In this document: positions 15,492 to 25,649 of the stretch, one piece after another
How positions within the stretch are numbered: the stretch's first letter is position 1
Layout of the letters: the number at the start of each line of letters is the position of its first letter
NCBI GenBank assembly: GCA_902515405.1
Contig: CABXUS010000002.1
Coordinates: 1-64,000 of the forward strand
Source: an uncultured Bacteroidota bacterium
GTDB lineage: Bacteria; Bacteroidota; Bacteroidia; Flavobacteriales; Flavobacteriaceae
Direction of reading: 5' to 3'
Length of the DNA: 64,000 bases
Notes under the pieces: generated by a model
Database searches by the model: none
What the model was told of the DNA's origin: nothing
What the model saw: the letters and a program-made list of their open reading frames with translations, nothing else
Made by a program: the position numbers and the translations under genes

Positions 15492-18070
15492 ATCTGATTG
15501 TTGTCATTTTCATTATTTTCGTCTGCTTTTTGTGTTTGATCGTCAACATCTATGACTTCAATTTCTTTTATATCTAAAACCTCTGGCGTATAAGGAATTG
15601 GATCAAGAAGGTTAACTTCTTTGATTTCTTTCTTACTCAATTGATTCCCAATAGCTTTAATTCCTTTGACAGATATAAATTCAAATAGATTAATAATGTT
15701 TTTTTCTATATTATTTTTATTTTTCACAACAACCTCAACAATAGGTTTCCAATCAGTAGAAACAATTTCCACCGTATCGCTTTTACTTCCTTCGGTGTAA
15801 GTCTGGGTTCCTTTTAACAAGCCTAATGAAAATCTTTTAACAAAATATTTATTTCTCTTTTTATTAAAATAAACAACAGAAACAGGTTTTGATCTTTCTG
15901 CTTTTTCTAAGATAATCATGTCCTCTGGAAAATGCATATTTATATCAGGTGGAAGAATTTTTAGCTGCCCACACTGCTGAACCACCAACAAGTCGTCATC
16001 AGGTTTAAATTCACCCAACAAATCTCCTCTGTTGTCAACATTTAATCTTTGGACTGTATCATCAAACCAAATTTTTCTTGGCTTAAGGGTTGACAAACCT
16101 TTTTCTTTAAATATAACTTTATTTACAGGGTACTTAGTTACAATATTACCCTTAACAGAACGACCTTTTATTGCTAAATCAGCAAAATCCAAATCCCATT
16201 TTAGTTTTTTAATCGAACTGCTTTGTCTTAATTGGATTGTTACAATTTCAGATTCACCATTTGGATTTGATGAAAAATGTAAAACTTTAGTCTTAAGATG
16301 CTGTGATGTAAGGTTATAAACTTTGTCTCTTGTAACTCCTGAAACATTAAACCTTTTTATATAAGATGTTCCTGTTTTACCATCTTTATATATCATATTG
16401 TAGATAGTTCTTGAATCTTTCTTTTTAAAAACTGAGGTAAATAAAATATTTTTAGCTACAAACTTTTTACTGTCTATTTTAGTAACAATCATATCGCCAT
16501 TCTGAGTAAATACAATAATATCATCTATGTCTGAACAATCTTCAACGAATTCCTCTTTCCTGAGAGAAGTCCCAATAAAACCATCTGCCTTATTTACATA
16601 AAGTTTTGCATTTTTTACCACAACTTTTTTAACATCCACACTGTCAAAAATTTTAATTTCAGTTTTTCTTTCTCTTCCCTTTGAATATCTTGATTTTAAA
16701 TCTTTAAAATACTGAATGGCAAAATCATTTAAATTTTCAAGATTATTTTTAACCTTGGAAATATCTTCTTCAATTTGTTTAATTTTTTTGTCAGCTTTTT
16801 CAATATCAAATTTTGATATTCTTTTAATTTTAATTTCAGTTAGTTTAATAACATCTTCTTGGCTGATCTCTTGTTTTAATTGATTTAAAAAAGGTTTTAA
16901 TCCAAAACTTATAGACTTTAGTACTCCCTCCCAGGTATCTTCCTCTTCAATTAATCGATATATCCTGTTTTCTATGAATATTCTTTCTAGAGTTGAATAA
17001 TGCCACAATAAATTCAATTCATTTAATCTAAACTCTAATTCATTTTTTAATAAATTTTTAGTATTCTCAGTTGATTTCTTTAAAATTTCTGACACACCAA
17101 TAAAAACAGGTCTATTATCCTCAATCAGACAACTTAGGGGGGATATTGAAACCTCACAGTTTGTAAATGCAAATAACCCGTCGATAGTTTTATCCGGTGA
17201 AACACCATTAGGCAAATGAATCATAATCTCAACATCTGAAGCAGTGTTGTCTTCAATTTTTTTTATTTTAATTTTTCCCTTATCATTAGCTTTTAAAATA
17301 GATTCAATTAATGATGTACTTGTCGTAGTATATGGAATCTGTGATATCATTAAAGTATTTTTATTAAACTGAGAAATCTTAGCTCTTACTTTAATTTTTC
17401 CACCCCTTAATCCATCATTATAATTTGTAACATCCACAACTCCTTGCGTTGGAAAATCTGGATAAAGATCAAACTTTCTTCCTCTTAAGCACTTGATTGA
17501 TGCATTTATTAAGTCAATAAAATTATGTGGGAGAATCTTTGTTGAAAGACCAACAGCAATTCCCTCAGCTCCTTGCGCAAGCAACAACGGAAATTTTACG
17601 GGAAGATTAATTGGCTCTTTTCTTCTTCCATCATATGAAGCTTGCCATTTAGTTATTTTTGGACTGTATACAACTTCTAATGCAAACTTGGATAAACGAG
17701 CTTCAATATACCTAGATGCAGCAGCTGAATCACCCGTTAAAATATTACCCCAGTTTCCCTGAGTTTCAATTAACAAATCTTTTTGACCTATCTGAACAAT
17801 GGCATCTGAAATACTAGCATCACCGTGTGGGTGATATTGCATAGTATGACCAACAATATTAGCTACCTTATTAAACCTTCCATCATCCAAATCTTTCATT
17901 GAATGTAAAATTCTTCTTTGAACAGGTTTAAAACCGTCCTCAATTGCGGGAACAGCTCTTTCCAATATAACATATGAAGCATAATCTATAAACCAATCTT
18001 TATACATTCCTGAAATAGGAATTAGAGATTCTTCAGATTCAAAATCATTATTTTCATATCCTTCTTCCAT
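15476..18070 (-). CDS. parC: DNA topoisomerase IV subunit A
   Basis: ParC is the DNA-cleaving subunit that separates linked daughter chromosomes. The 864-residue protein carries a winged-helix/tower breakage domain. The active-site tyrosine is Tyr121 in AAASRYIEARLSKF, and GDASISDAIVQI is the helix whose Ser/Asp region governs fluoroquinolone binding. A beta-pinwheel-like C-terminal domain begins around residue 500. The short C-terminal tail is acidic and Asn-rich. The start chosen is the ATG at 18070, three bases after the parE stop; a TTG at 18073 is directly before it. It lies directly behind parE, so ParC rather than GyrA is the better call. Confidence 0.93.
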   Translation of the reverse strand: MEEGYENNDFESEESLIPISGMYKDWFIDYASYVILERAVPAIEDGFKPVQRRILHSMKDLDDGRFNKVANIVGHTMQYHPHGDASISDAIVQIGQKDLLIETQGNWGNILTGDSAAASRYIEARLSKFALEVVYSPKITKWQASYDGRRKEPINLPVKFPLLLAQGAEGIAVGLSTKILPHNFIDLINASIKCLRGRKFDLYPDFPTQGVVDVTNYNDGLRGGKIKVRAKISQFNKNTLMISQIPYTTTSTSLIESILKANDKGKIKIKKIEDNTASDVEIMIHLPNGVSPDKTIDGLFAFTNCEVSISPLSCLIEDNRPVFIGVSEILKKSTENTKNLLKNELEFRLNELNLLWHYSTLERIFIENRIYRLIEEEDTWEGVLKSISFGLKPFLNQLKQEISQEDVIKLTEIKIKRISKFDIEKADKKIKQIEEDISKVKNNLENLNDFAIQYFKDLKSRYSKGRERKTEIKIFDSVDVKKVVVKNAKLYVNKADGFIGTSLRKEEFVEDCSDIDDIIVFTQNGDMIVTKIDSKKFVAKNILFTSVFKKKDSRTIYNMIYKDGKTGTSYIKRFNVSGVTRDKVYNLTSQHLKTKVLHFSSNPNGESEIVTIQLRQSSSIKKLKWDLDFADLAIKGRSVKGNIVTKYPVNKVIFKEKGLSTLKPRKIWFDDTVQRLNVDNRGDLLGEFKPDDDLLVVQQCGQLKILPPDINMHFPEDMIILEKAERSKPVSVVYFNKKRNKYFVKRFSLGLLKGTQTYTEGSKSDTVEIVSTDWKPIVEVVVKNKNNIEKNIINLFEFISVKGIKAIGNQLSKKEIKEVNLLDPIPYTPEVLDIKEIEVIDVDDQTQKADENNENDNNQIQLEF

Positions 18071-18073
18071 CAA

Positions 18074-19921
18074 TTATACTTTATCAATATCTATTTTTAA
18101 ATTATTTATTATAAAACTTTGTCTTTCAGGTGTGTTTTTACCCATATAAAAAGAAAGCATTTCAGATATACTAGTATCCTTATTAATAATAACAGGATCA
18201 AGCCTAATGGTATCGCCAATGAAGTTTTTAAACTCATTAGGGGAAATTTCACCTAAACCTTTAAATCTTGTGATTTCAGGTTTAGGAGAGAGCTTTATAA
18301 TTGCATTATCCTTCTCAACATCATTATAACAATAAATAGTCTCCTTTTTATTTCTTACTCTAAATAATGGGGTCTGTAGGATAAATAGGTGACCTTCCTT
18401 GATCAGTTCTGGAAAAAACTGTAGAAAAAATGTAATTAAAAGCAGTCTTATATGCATTCCATCAACATCTGCATCAGTAGCTATTACAACTTTATTATAT
18501 CTTAATTTTTCGATTCCTTCCTCAATATTTAAAGCTGCCTGGAGGAGATTAAACTCCTCATTTTCATAAACAATTTTTTTTGTCATTGAGTAAGAGTTTA
18601 AAGGCTTTCCTCTTAAACTAAAAACAGCTTGTGTGTTTACATTTCTAGATTTTGTAATTGAACCACTAGCAGAGTCTCCCTCAGTAATAAATAGAGTAGA
18701 TTCTAATCTTTGATCTTTATTCATATCACCTAAATGAACTCTACAGTCTCTAAGTTTTTTATTATGCAGATTAGATTTTTTTGCTCTTTCTCTAGCTAAT
18801 TTTCTAATACCTGATAACTCTTTTCTTTCCTTTTCAGCTTGAATAATCTTTTTTTGAATTTGTTCTTTTACATTAGAATTTTGATGTAAATAATTATCTA
18901 GCTTCCTTCCAACAAAATCATTTATATAGGTTCTTACAGTTGGCAACCCTCCTCCCATTTCTGTTGAGCCTAACTTTGTTTTTGTTTGAGATTCAAAAAC
19001 AGGCTCCATTACTTTAATACTAATAGCACATAAAACAGACTTTCTAATATCAGATGAGTCATAAGATTTCTTATAATGATCTCTTATGGTTTTTACTAAA
19101 GATTCTTTAAGAGCAGAAAGATGAGTCCCCCCTTGAGTAGTATGCTGTCCATTTACAAATGAGTAATATTCTTCACTATATTGTTTTTTATTATGTGTTA
19201 ATGCTATTTCAATATCATTTCCTTTTAAATGAATTATAGGATACAAGAAATCTTCAGGGTTATTGTTGTCTTCAATTAAATCCTTTAAACCTTCATTCGA
19301 TCTTAATTTTTCGCCGTTAAATACTATTGTTAGTCCAGGATTTAGATAAACATAATATTTAAGCATTCTTATTACATATTCACTTCTATATTTAAAATTT
19401 TTAAAAATTTTTGAATCAGGCTTGAAAAGAACTTTAGTACCTTTTCTCTTTGAAGAATCAACAATTGGCTCGTCATTAATTACCTCTCCATATTCAAATG
19501 TTACTTTTTTTAATTTACCATCTCTAAATGATTCTACTTCAAAAAATGACGAAAGCGCGTTTACAGCCTTAGTACCAACGCCATTTAAACCAACAGATTT
19601 TTTAAAAGCTCTTGAGTCGTATTTACCACCTGTATTCATTTTAGAAACAACATCTGTAACTTTTCCTAATGGAATTCCTCTCCCATAATCTCTTACATTT
19701 ACATTGTTTTCCTTTATGTTGATTTCAATTGTCTTACCAGCACCCATTACAAATTCATCAATTGAATTATCTATTACTTCTTTTAAAAGTATATAGATGC
19801 CATCGTCATATGCAGAACCATCACCTAGTTTTCCAATATACATTCCAGGTCGCATCCTGATATGCTCTTTCCAATCTAACGATTTGATATTATCTTCAGT
19901 ATATGTAGATGTTTGTGCCAT
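18074..19921 (-). CDS. parE: DNA topoisomerase IV subunit B
   Basis: ParE is the ATPase subunit of topoisomerase IV. The 615-residue chain has a GHKL ATP-binding domain ([33 protein letters not shown]) in about the first 220 residues. The transducer contains the QTKTKLG loop, and the TOPRIM region shows EGDSASG and [10 protein letters not shown]. Its length, near 615 rather than 640-800, and the adjacent parC support ParE over GyrB. It is the upstream gene of a tight parE-parC pair. Confidence 0.94.
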   Translation of the reverse strand: MAQTSTYTEDNIKSLDWKEHIRMRPGMYIGKLGDGSAYDDGIYILLKEVIDNSIDEFVMGAGKTIEINIKENNVNVRDYGRGIPLGKVTDVVSKMNTGGKYDSRAFKKSVGLNGVGTKAVNALSSFFEVESFRDGKLKKVTFEYGEVINDEPIVDSSKRKGTKVLFKPDSKIFKNFKYRSEYVIRMLKYYVYLNPGLTIVFNGEKLRSNEGLKDLIEDNNNPEDFLYPIIHLKGNDIEIALTHNKKQYSEEYYSFVNGQHTTQGGTHLSALKESLVKTIRDHYKKSYDSSDIRKSVLCAISIKVMEPVFESQTKTKLGSTEMGGGLPTVRTYINDFVGRKLDNYLHQNSNVKEQIQKKIIQAEKERKELSGIRKLARERAKKSNLHNKKLRDCRVHLGDMNKDQRLESTLFITEGDSASGSITKSRNVNTQAVFSLRGKPLNSYSMTKKIVYENEEFNLLQAALNIEEGIEKLRYNKVVIATDADVDGMHIRLLLITFFLQFFPELIKEGHLFILQTPLFRVRNKKETIYCYNDVEKDNAIIKLSPKPEITRFKGLGEISPNEFKNFIGDTIRLDPVIINKDTSISEMLSFYMGKNTPERQSFIINNLKIDIDKV

Positions 19922-20022
19922 GAATTTTGAATGTCCTAATATATGACACTACACATAGATAAAAAATCTTGTTCTCATAAAATAATTAACAATTAAAAGT
20001 TGATATATGTTGAAATCTTAAA

Positions 20023-21114
20023 TTAAGTGTTAAATCTAAAGTTTATTATATCCCCATCATTTACCACATAATCCTTGCCTTCAGTTTTCAATTTTCCAGC
20101 TTCTTTTACTTTACTTTCACTTCCAAAAGCTACATAATCGAAATATTTTATAACCTCAGCCTTAATAAAACCTTTTTCAAAATCTGAATGAATTATTCCA
20201 GCCACCTTTGGAGCTTTAGATCCTTTATAAAAAGTCCATGCTCTAACCTCCTTTTTACCAGCGGTGTAAAAAGTTGACAAATTTAAAAGCTTATGAGTTT
20301 CTTTTATCAGATTGCTAGCTCCTGATTCAGCAATACCTAAATCATCTAAAAACATTTTTCTGTCATCATAACTATCCAATTCATTGATTTCTTCTTCTGT
20401 TTTAGCAGCTAGTGTTATAACACTTGAACCTGTTTTTTTTAAACTATCAATTAAAGAAATTAATTCATTTGATGGATTTTTAATTGATTGCTCATTAACA
20501 TTGCATACATACAAAACGGGCTTTAATGAAAGTAATGACATGGATTTTATAATCTTTATACTATCAGCATTAAAATCAGTAATTTTAACATTAACTCCAT
20601 CGTTTAAACTTTTAATTATAATCTCTAACAAACTCAGCTCAGCAATCGATTGCTTATCTCCTGTTTTAGCTGCTCTTACAATTTTTTCTTTTCTTTTTTC
20701 GAGTGTTTCAAGATCTTTCAATTTTAACTCAAAATCAATGATTTCTTTATCTCTTAGCGGATCGACAGAACCTTCAACATGAGTTATATTATCATCCTTG
20801 TAACATCTTAATACATGGATTATAGCATTTGTTTCTCTTATATTAGATAGAAATTGATTGCCTAAACCTTCTCCTTTACTAGCACCTTTAACAAGTCCAG
20901 CAATATCAACAATCTCAACTGAATTAGGAACGGTTTTCTCTGGTGAAATAAGTTCAACGAGTTTGTTTAATCTCTTGTCAGGGATGTTTACCAAACCAAT
21001 ATTTGGCTCAATAGTGCAAAAAGGGAAATTTGCACTTTGTGCTTTGACATTACTTAAACAATTGAATAATGTTGATTTACCAACATTTGGAAGACCCACT
21101 ATGCCTGCTTTCAT
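20023..21114 (-). CDS. ychF: Ribosome-binding ATPase YchF
   Basis: YchF is an OBG-family P-loop protein that prefers ATP over GTP and binds ribosomes; it is linked to stress responses. The 363-residue chain has the P-loop GLPNVGKST at residues 6-14 and FPFCTIEPN as switch I. DIAGLVKGASKGEGLGNQF follows, then NVNE in place of the canonical NKxD that gives GTP specificity. A C-terminal TGS domain (about 280-363) ends with YVVNDGDIINFRFN. It stands alone between parE and the ferredoxin gene. Confidence 0.95.
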   Translation of the reverse strand: MKAGIVGLPNVGKSTLFNCLSNVKAQSANFPFCTIEPNIGLVNIPDKRLNKLVELISPEKTVPNSVEIVDIAGLVKGASKGEGLGNQFLSNIRETNAIIHVLRCYKDDNITHVEGSVDPLRDKEIIDFELKLKDLETLEKRKEKIVRAAKTGDKQSIAELSLLEIIIKSLNDGVNVKITDFNADSIKIIKSMSLLSLKPVLYVCNVNEQSIKNPSNELISLIDSLKKTGSSVITLAAKTEEEINELDSYDDRKMFLDDLGIAESGASNLIKETHKLLNLSTFYTAGKKEVRAWTFYKGSKAPKVAGIIHSDFEKGFIKAEVIKYFDYVAFGSESKVKEAGKLKTEGKDYVVNDGDIINFRFNT

Positions 21115-21154
21115 TATTTTATATTTACAATATCATAGATTAGCTTGAAGAGCA

Positions 21155-21511
21155 TTAATTACTTTCATCATGCATGAAAGATTGTTTATTTAATAACAAT
21201 TCTTCACTTTCTACATTATCTTCATCGGGCACACAACAATCTACTGGGCATACCGCAGCACATTGAGGTTCATCATGAAATCCTTTACACTCTGTACATT
21301 TATCCGTAACAATAAAATAGTATTCGTCAGAAACAGCTTCCTGATCTTGATCTGCATTTACGGATTGTCCAGAAAGAAGATTTATATCACCTTTAAGAGA
21401 GGTTCCATCGGAATATTTCCATTCATAAGATGCTTCATAAATAGCAGTGTTTGGACACTCGGGCTCACATGCTCCACAATTGATACAATCCTCGGTAATT
21501 TTTATTGCCAT
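21155..21511 (-). CDS. 4Fe-4S dicluster ferredoxin
   Basis: This 118-residue electron carrier has two cluster motifs. CINCGACEPECP lies at about residues 9-20. In the second half, CTECKGFHDEPQC then AAVCPVDCC carries the longer spacing between second and third Cys seen in one ferredoxin subgroup. The middle (about 25-70) is acidic. The ATG at 21511 is preferred because MAIKITEDC is the family start; an earlier start at 21523 adds five residues. A TAATTTTG box sits upstream on this strand. It is divergent from the LuxC-like reductase gene. The redox partner is not shown by the sequence. Confidence 0.9.
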   Translation of the reverse strand: MAIKITEDCINCGACEPECPNTAIYEASYEWKYSDGTSLKGDINLLSGQSVNADQDQEAVSDEYYFIVTDKCTECKGFHDEPQCAAVCPVDCCVPDEDNVESEELLLNKQSFMHDESN

Positions 21512-21561
21512 AAATCGATACAAAATTAACCAATATCTTTATATTATAAAATTTGTAGTAA

Positions 21562-22605
21562 ATGGATTTAAAAGAAAGGATAAACGCGTTAAATAATGTA
21601 GGAGTTTTTTTAAAAAACAATTGTGATAAGTATGCTAAAAATAAAGATTCTATCTTAGATAAGGAAGTTGAAAATTCAATTAAAAAGGCAGTAATAGAAA
21701 ATCAATATTTTGAGAAAGATAACATTATGTACGCTTTAAGCAATTGGGGAAATATTCTTAACACTAAAAACTTGAATTTATTTACTAACAAATATCCAAT
21801 AAATCAAAAAAGCCATAATGTTGGAATTATTATGGCTGGAAATATTCCACTGGTTGGTTTTCATGATTTTGTATGTACTTTTTTATGTGGAAAAAAAGCA
21901 ATCATAAAACAATCCAAAAAAGATAAGTCCTTGTCAGATTTCATATTTAAATTCTTAACCTCATTAAATCAAGACTTCAATAATTATATAGAAATATGTG
22001 GTGACAGGTTAAAAAATTTTGATGCGGTAATTGCAACAGGAAATGATTTTTCTGCAAATCAATTTAAAAAATATTTTAACAAATTTCCAAACATAATAAG
22101 ACAATCAAGACACTCAGTTGCAATAATTAATGGTAAGGAATCCAGTAATGATTTAAGAGGATTGTCTAACGATATATTTAGACACTATGGTTTAGGGTGT
22201 AGAAGTATCTCAAAAATTTATATTCCAAAAGGTTATAATTTAGATGTTTTGTTCAATTCATTTTACGAATGGAAAAATGTTATTAATAACAGCGCTTACT
22301 ATAATAATTATTTGTATAATAAGACAATTTATTTAATGAAAGGAGATAAGTTTTTTGATAATGGTTTTTCAATCTTAAAAGAATCTAAAAAAATTGGATC
22401 ACCAATTGGAACAATATTTTTTGAATATTATAACAATAAAACTGAAATTAATACTTTACTAAAAATAAATGAAAATAAAATTCAATGTATAGTATCTAAT
22501 AAAATTGTTAAAAACTCAATTGTTTTTGGGTCCTCCCAAGCACCTTCTATTGAAGATTTTGCAGATAAAGAAGATACTATGAACTTTTTGTTGAAACTTA
22601 GTTAA
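21562..22605 (+). CDS. Acyl-CoA reductase, LuxC family
   Basis: The 347-residue chain matches the aldehyde-dehydrogenase-like LuxC family, which reduces an activated acyl group to an aldehyde with NADPH. The central segment IIMAGNIPLVGFHDFV (about 89-104) is typical. The catalytic cysteine is Cys213 in RHYGLGCRSISKIYIP. There are no luciferase, LuxD or LuxE genes nearby, so bioluminescence is not implied. It is divergent from the ferredoxin and 48 bases upstream of serC. The physiological substrate is unknown. Confidence 0.85.
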   Translation: MDLKERINALNNVGVFLKNNCDKYAKNKDSILDKEVENSIKKAVIENQYFEKDNIMYALSNWGNILNTKNLNLFTNKYPINQKSHNVGIIMAGNIPLVGFHDFVCTFLCGKKAIIKQSKKDKSLSDFIFKFLTSLNQDFNNYIEICGDRLKNFDAVIATGNDFSANQFKKYFNKFPNIIRQSRHSVAIINGKESSNDLRGLSNDIFRHYGLGCRSISKIYIPKGYNLDVLFNSFYEWKNVINNSAYYNNYLYNKTIYLMKGDKFFDNGFSILKESKKIGSPIGTIFFEYYNNKTEINTLLKINENKIQCIVSNKIVKNSIVFGSSQAPSIEDFADKEDTMNFLLKLS

Positions 22606-22637
22606 AGATTTAAGGATATTTACACATTGTTTTTTGT

Positions 22638-22644
22638 TACTTTG
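22638..22644 (+). promoter_or_regulatory. Candidate -7 box of serC
   Basis: TACTTTG is one base shorter than TAnnTTTG and lies 9 bases upstream of the serC ATG. A TTTG follows a T-rich stretch just before it. This suggests serC-serA can be transcribed apart from the LuxC-like gene. Confidence 0.35.
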
Positions 22645-22653
22645 CATCTTTAA

Positions 22654-23718
22654 ATGAAAAAACACAATTTTAGCGCCGGCCCAAGTATTTTAGCCAATGA
22701 AGTTTTTGAAAAAGCCTCTCTGTCTGTAAAAGAATTAAATAACAGCGGCCTTTCCTTGATTGAAATTTCACACAGAAGTAAAGATTTTGTAAAAATTATG
22801 GAAGAAGCAAGACAGTTAAGTCTTGAACTTTTGAATTTAAATAGTGATGACTTCACATCCCTTTTTCTTCAAGGTGGAGCTAGTACTCAGTTTTTGATGA
22901 TAGCTTATAATTTTTTAAAAAATAAAGCGGGATATATTAATACTGGGGCATGGTCCGTTAAAGCTATGAAGGAAGCAAAACTATTTGGAAGTGTTGATGA
23001 AATAGCTTCATCTCAGGATAAGAATTTTAATTATATCCCTAAAGACTATAAAATTGATGGTTCTCCAGATTATTTACATATAACATCTAATAACACAATT
23101 TTTGGAACCCAATTTCATTCTTTTCCAGTTACAGATTCTGACTTATTCGCTGACATGAGCTCTGATATTTTTTGTAGAAATATAGATTATTCAAAATTTT
23201 CTCTTATTTATGCTGGTGCACAAAAAAACCTTGGTGCTGCTGGCACAACCCTAGTCGTTATTAAAAAAAACTTATTGGAAAAAATATGCAGAGAAGTTCC
23301 TTCAATGTTGAATTATAAGATTCATTTTGAAAAAGACAGCATGTTTAACACCCCGCCTGTTTTTGCTGTATATACTTGTTTATTAAGCTTAAGATGGCTA
23401 TTAGAAAATGGTGGGATTGATGAAATAGAAAAAAAGAACAATCTAAAGTCAAAGTTATTATATGATGAGATTGATAGAAATTCACAGTTTAAAGGTTTTG
23501 CCAACATTGATGACAGGAGTATTATGAATGCAACTTTTAATCTAGTAAACGACTCAAATAAAGATTTATTCGAAAAAATGGCATCTGAGCAAAATATTTC
23601 AGGCATAAATGGTCATAGATCTGTTGGTGGTTACAGAGCATCAATATATAACGCTATGCCTTATGAATCAATTGATGTTTTAGTCCAATTAATGAAAAAA
23701 TTTGAAAATATAGTATGA
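22654..23718 (+). CDS. serC: Phosphoserine aminotransferase
   Basis: SerC makes 3-phosphoserine from 3-phosphohydroxypyruvate and glutamate with PLP. At 354 residues it has the family length. The start HNFSAGPSILA is canonical, FLQGGASTQF (about 71-80) binds the cofactor phosphate, and the PLP lysine is Lys191 in IYAGAQKNLGAAG. The C-terminal GHRSVGGYRASIYNAMP is also typical. It overlaps serA by 4 bases, so the two serine synthesis enzymes are translationally coupled. serB is not in this window. Confidence 0.96.
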   Translation: MKKHNFSAGPSILANEVFEKASLSVKELNNSGLSLIEISHRSKDFVKIMEEARQLSLELLNLNSDDFTSLFLQGGASTQFLMIAYNFLKNKAGYINTGAWSVKAMKEAKLFGSVDEIASSQDKNFNYIPKDYKIDGSPDYLHITSNNTIFGTQFHSFPVTDSDLFADMSSDIFCRNIDYSKFSLIYAGAQKNLGAAGTTLVVIKKNLLEKICREVPSMLNYKIHFEKDSMFNTPPVFAVYTCLLSLRWLLENGGIDEIEKKNNLKSKLLYDEIDRNSQFKGFANIDDRSIMNATFNLVNDSNKDLFEKMASEQNISGINGHRSVGGYRASIYNAMPYESIDVLVQLMKKFENIV

Positions 23719-24671
23719 AAATAAAAGTCCTAGCAAATGATGGTATTTCAGATTCTGGTGTTAGTTTACTAGAAAGTAAAAATTATGAAGTTATAACTGA
23801 AAATGTTCCTCAGGATAATCTAATTGAATACATAAATAACAACAATGTATCATGTTTATTGGTAAGAAGCGCAACTAAAGTCAGAAAAGATATAATTGAC
23901 AATTGTGAAAATTTAAAATTAATTGGAAGAGGCGGTGTCGGTATGGATAATATTGATGTAGAATATGCAAAAGGTAAAGGAATACATGTAATAAATACAC
24001 CTGCTGCCTCATCACATTCAGTTGCTGAATTAGTTTTTTCTCATCTTTTTTCATGTGTTCGATTTTTGCACGATTCAAATAGAAACATGCCATTAGATGG
24101 TGATACAAACTTCAAATCTTTGAAAAAAAATTATGCTAAAGGGAGTGAACTTAAGGGTAAAACTCTTGGTGTTATTGGTTTTGGAAGAATTGGGCAAGAA
24201 ACTGCTAAAATTGCGTTAGGAGTTGGAATGGAAGTTGTGTATTGTGATAAATATATTGATTCGGCAAATATTGAATTAAATCTTGCTCAAAATAACAATG
24301 TTTCATTTAAACTTAATTCTTGTTCACTTGAAGACTTGTTAAAACAATCTGATTATGTAACATTACATGTTCCTGCTCAAAATGATTATGTAATTGGTCA
24401 AAAGGAAATTGATTTAATGAAAAAAGGATCGGGCTTAATTAATGCAGCACGTGGTGGAGTCGTTGATGAGTTAAGTTTAATTAAATCTCTTGACAATGGA
24501 AAGTTAGCATTTGCTGGAGTTGACACCTTTGAAAATGAACCAGCTCCCTCAATTAAATTATTAATGAATCCAAGGGTTTCAATAACTCCACATATTGGTG
24601 CGGCAACAACTGAAGCTCAAGATAGAATTGGAATAGAATTAGCTAATCAAATAATTACATTAGTTAAATAA
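23715..24671 (+). CDS. serA: D-3-phosphoglycerate dehydrogenase, short form
   Basis: SerA oxidises 3-phosphoglycerate to 3-phosphohydroxypyruvate with NAD, the first step of serine synthesis. The 318-residue chain has the catalytic and NAD domains but ends where longer forms continue into an ACT domain, so feedback inhibition by serine through ACT is not expected. Visible motifs are GRGGVGMDNID, the NAD loop GVIGFGRIGQETA, NAARGGVVDE with the catalytic Arg, and PHIGAATTEAQ with the catalytic His. It overlaps serC by 4 bases. Confidence 0.94.
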   Translation: MKIKVLANDGISDSGVSLLESKNYEVITENVPQDNLIEYINNNNVSCLLVRSATKVRKDIIDNCENLKLIGRGGVGMDNIDVEYAKGKGIHVINTPAASSHSVAELVFSHLFSCVRFLHDSNRNMPLDGDTNFKSLKKNYAKGSELKGKTLGVIGFGRIGQETAKIALGVGMEVVYCDKYIDSANIELNLAQNNNVSFKLNSCSLEDLLKQSDYVTLHVPAQNDYVIGQKEIDLMKKGSGLINAARGGVVDELSLIKSLDNGKLAFAGVDTFENEPAPSIKLLMNPRVSITPHIGAATTEAQDRIGIELANQIITLVK

Positions 24672-24674
24672 TAG

Positions 24675-24956
24675 ATGTTTCAAAAACTTAAAAAAAGATG
24701 GAATTTAAGTTCTAATACTCAAGTAGTAATTATTTTTATTGTTTTTGGCATAACAGGTTCAGGTTCTTTATATGTTTCACAGCCTGTTATGGAGTGTTTA
24801 TCAATCTCAAATGATAACATTATTTTTAGAATTATCATAGTTACAATAATTTACCAATTTATCTTACTAATAGTGGCATTCATTTTTGGTCAATTTAAAT
24901 GGTTTTGGAATTTTTTTTATAAAAAATTATTTAAAAAAATAGGCTTAATTAAATAA
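24675..24956 (+). CDS. Small two-span membrane protein, DUF6787-like
   Basis: This is a 93-residue protein with two hydrophobic spans (about 17-38 and 50-72). The segment FGQFKWFWNFFYKKLFKKIG follows on the cytoplasmic side. The layout and the FGQF motif resemble small Bacteroidota proteins grouped as DUF6787; that is from memory. It begins 3 bases after the serA stop and probably shares its transcript. Its end is 7 bases from the convergent msrA. Function unknown. Confidence 0.75.
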   Translation: MFQKLKKRWNLSSNTQVVIIFIVFGITGSGSLYVSQPVMECLSISNDNIIFRIIIVTIIYQFILLIVAFIFGQFKWFWNFFYKKLFKKIGLIK

Positions 24957-24963
24957 ATCAAAC

Positions 24964-25476
24964 TTAATGTTCATTTCTAAATTTTTCAACTTTAGGTCTA
25001 ATAACCATGTTACAATATCCGTTTAATGGATTTTTCTCGAAATAATTATGGTGGTATTCTTCAGCTTCATAAAATTTTGTTTTCTGTTCAAGACTAGTTA
25101 CAATTCTAGCACCGTATGTATTTTTTTGATTAAGTTTATCAATAAAGACCATAAAAGATTTTAACTCAATATCATCTTCATAAAAAATAACTGATCTATA
25201 TTGAGAGCCAACATCACTTCCTTGTCGATTTAAGGTTGTTGGATTATGAGTTTTAAAGAAAATAGTTAAGAGTTTATTTTGATTAACCTTGTTTTCATCA
25301 TAAATTATTTTGACAGCTTCTGCATGTCCAGTTGTTTCAGAACAAACTTGCTCATAGCTAGGATTAACGGTTTTTCCTCCAATATAGCCAGGTATAACAT
25401 GGTCTACTCCATAAACATATTTAAAAATAGCCTCAGTACACCAAAAACATCCACCTCCTAAAATTATAGATTTCAT
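24964..25476 (-). CDS. msrA: Peptide methionine-S-sulfoxide reductase
   Basis: MsrA reduces methionine S-sulfoxide in proteins and as free amino acid. The 170-residue chain has the active site GGGCFWCTEAIF with the catalytic Cys10 and a nearby Cys13. GYIGGKTVNPSYEQVCS, GHAEAVKI and EEYHHNYFEKNP follow as in the family. There is no signal peptide, so it acts in the cytoplasm. No fused MsrB domain is present. It is convergent with the DUF6787-like gene. Confidence 0.95.
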   Translation of the reverse strand: MKSIILGGGCFWCTEAIFKYVYGVDHVIPGYIGGKTVNPSYEQVCSETTGHAEAVKIIYDENKVNQNKLLTIFFKTHNPTTLNRQGSDVGSQYRSVIFYEDDIELKSFMVFIDKLNQKNTYGARIVTSLEQKTKFYEAEEYHHNYFEKNPLNGYCNMVIRPKVEKFRNEH

Positions 25477-25629
25477 AATATAAAATAAATTTAAAATTAA
25501 ATTATAGAATTACATTTATATAAGTGATGAAATATTTTAGTGGTTTATTCATTATTCTCTACTAATAGACAACAATAAATTAAGTAATGGGATTAAACAA
25601 GTTTTAAAGGAATTTACCTTTTTTGTAGT

Positions 25630-25637
25630 TATATTTG
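25630..25637 (+). promoter_or_regulatory. Candidate -7 box of the DUF5916 gene
   Basis: TATATTTG matches TAnnTTTG exactly and ends 12 bases before the ATG at 25650. The rest of the 173-base space back to msrA holds no recognisable gene. Confidence 0.4.
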
Positions 25638-25649
25638 TCTCAATTATAA

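Noticed and set aside
21562..22605. Bioluminescence (lux) operon suggested by the LuxC-like gene.
   Set aside because: No luciferase, LuxD or LuxE genes are present; neighbours are ferredoxin and serine synthesis genes.
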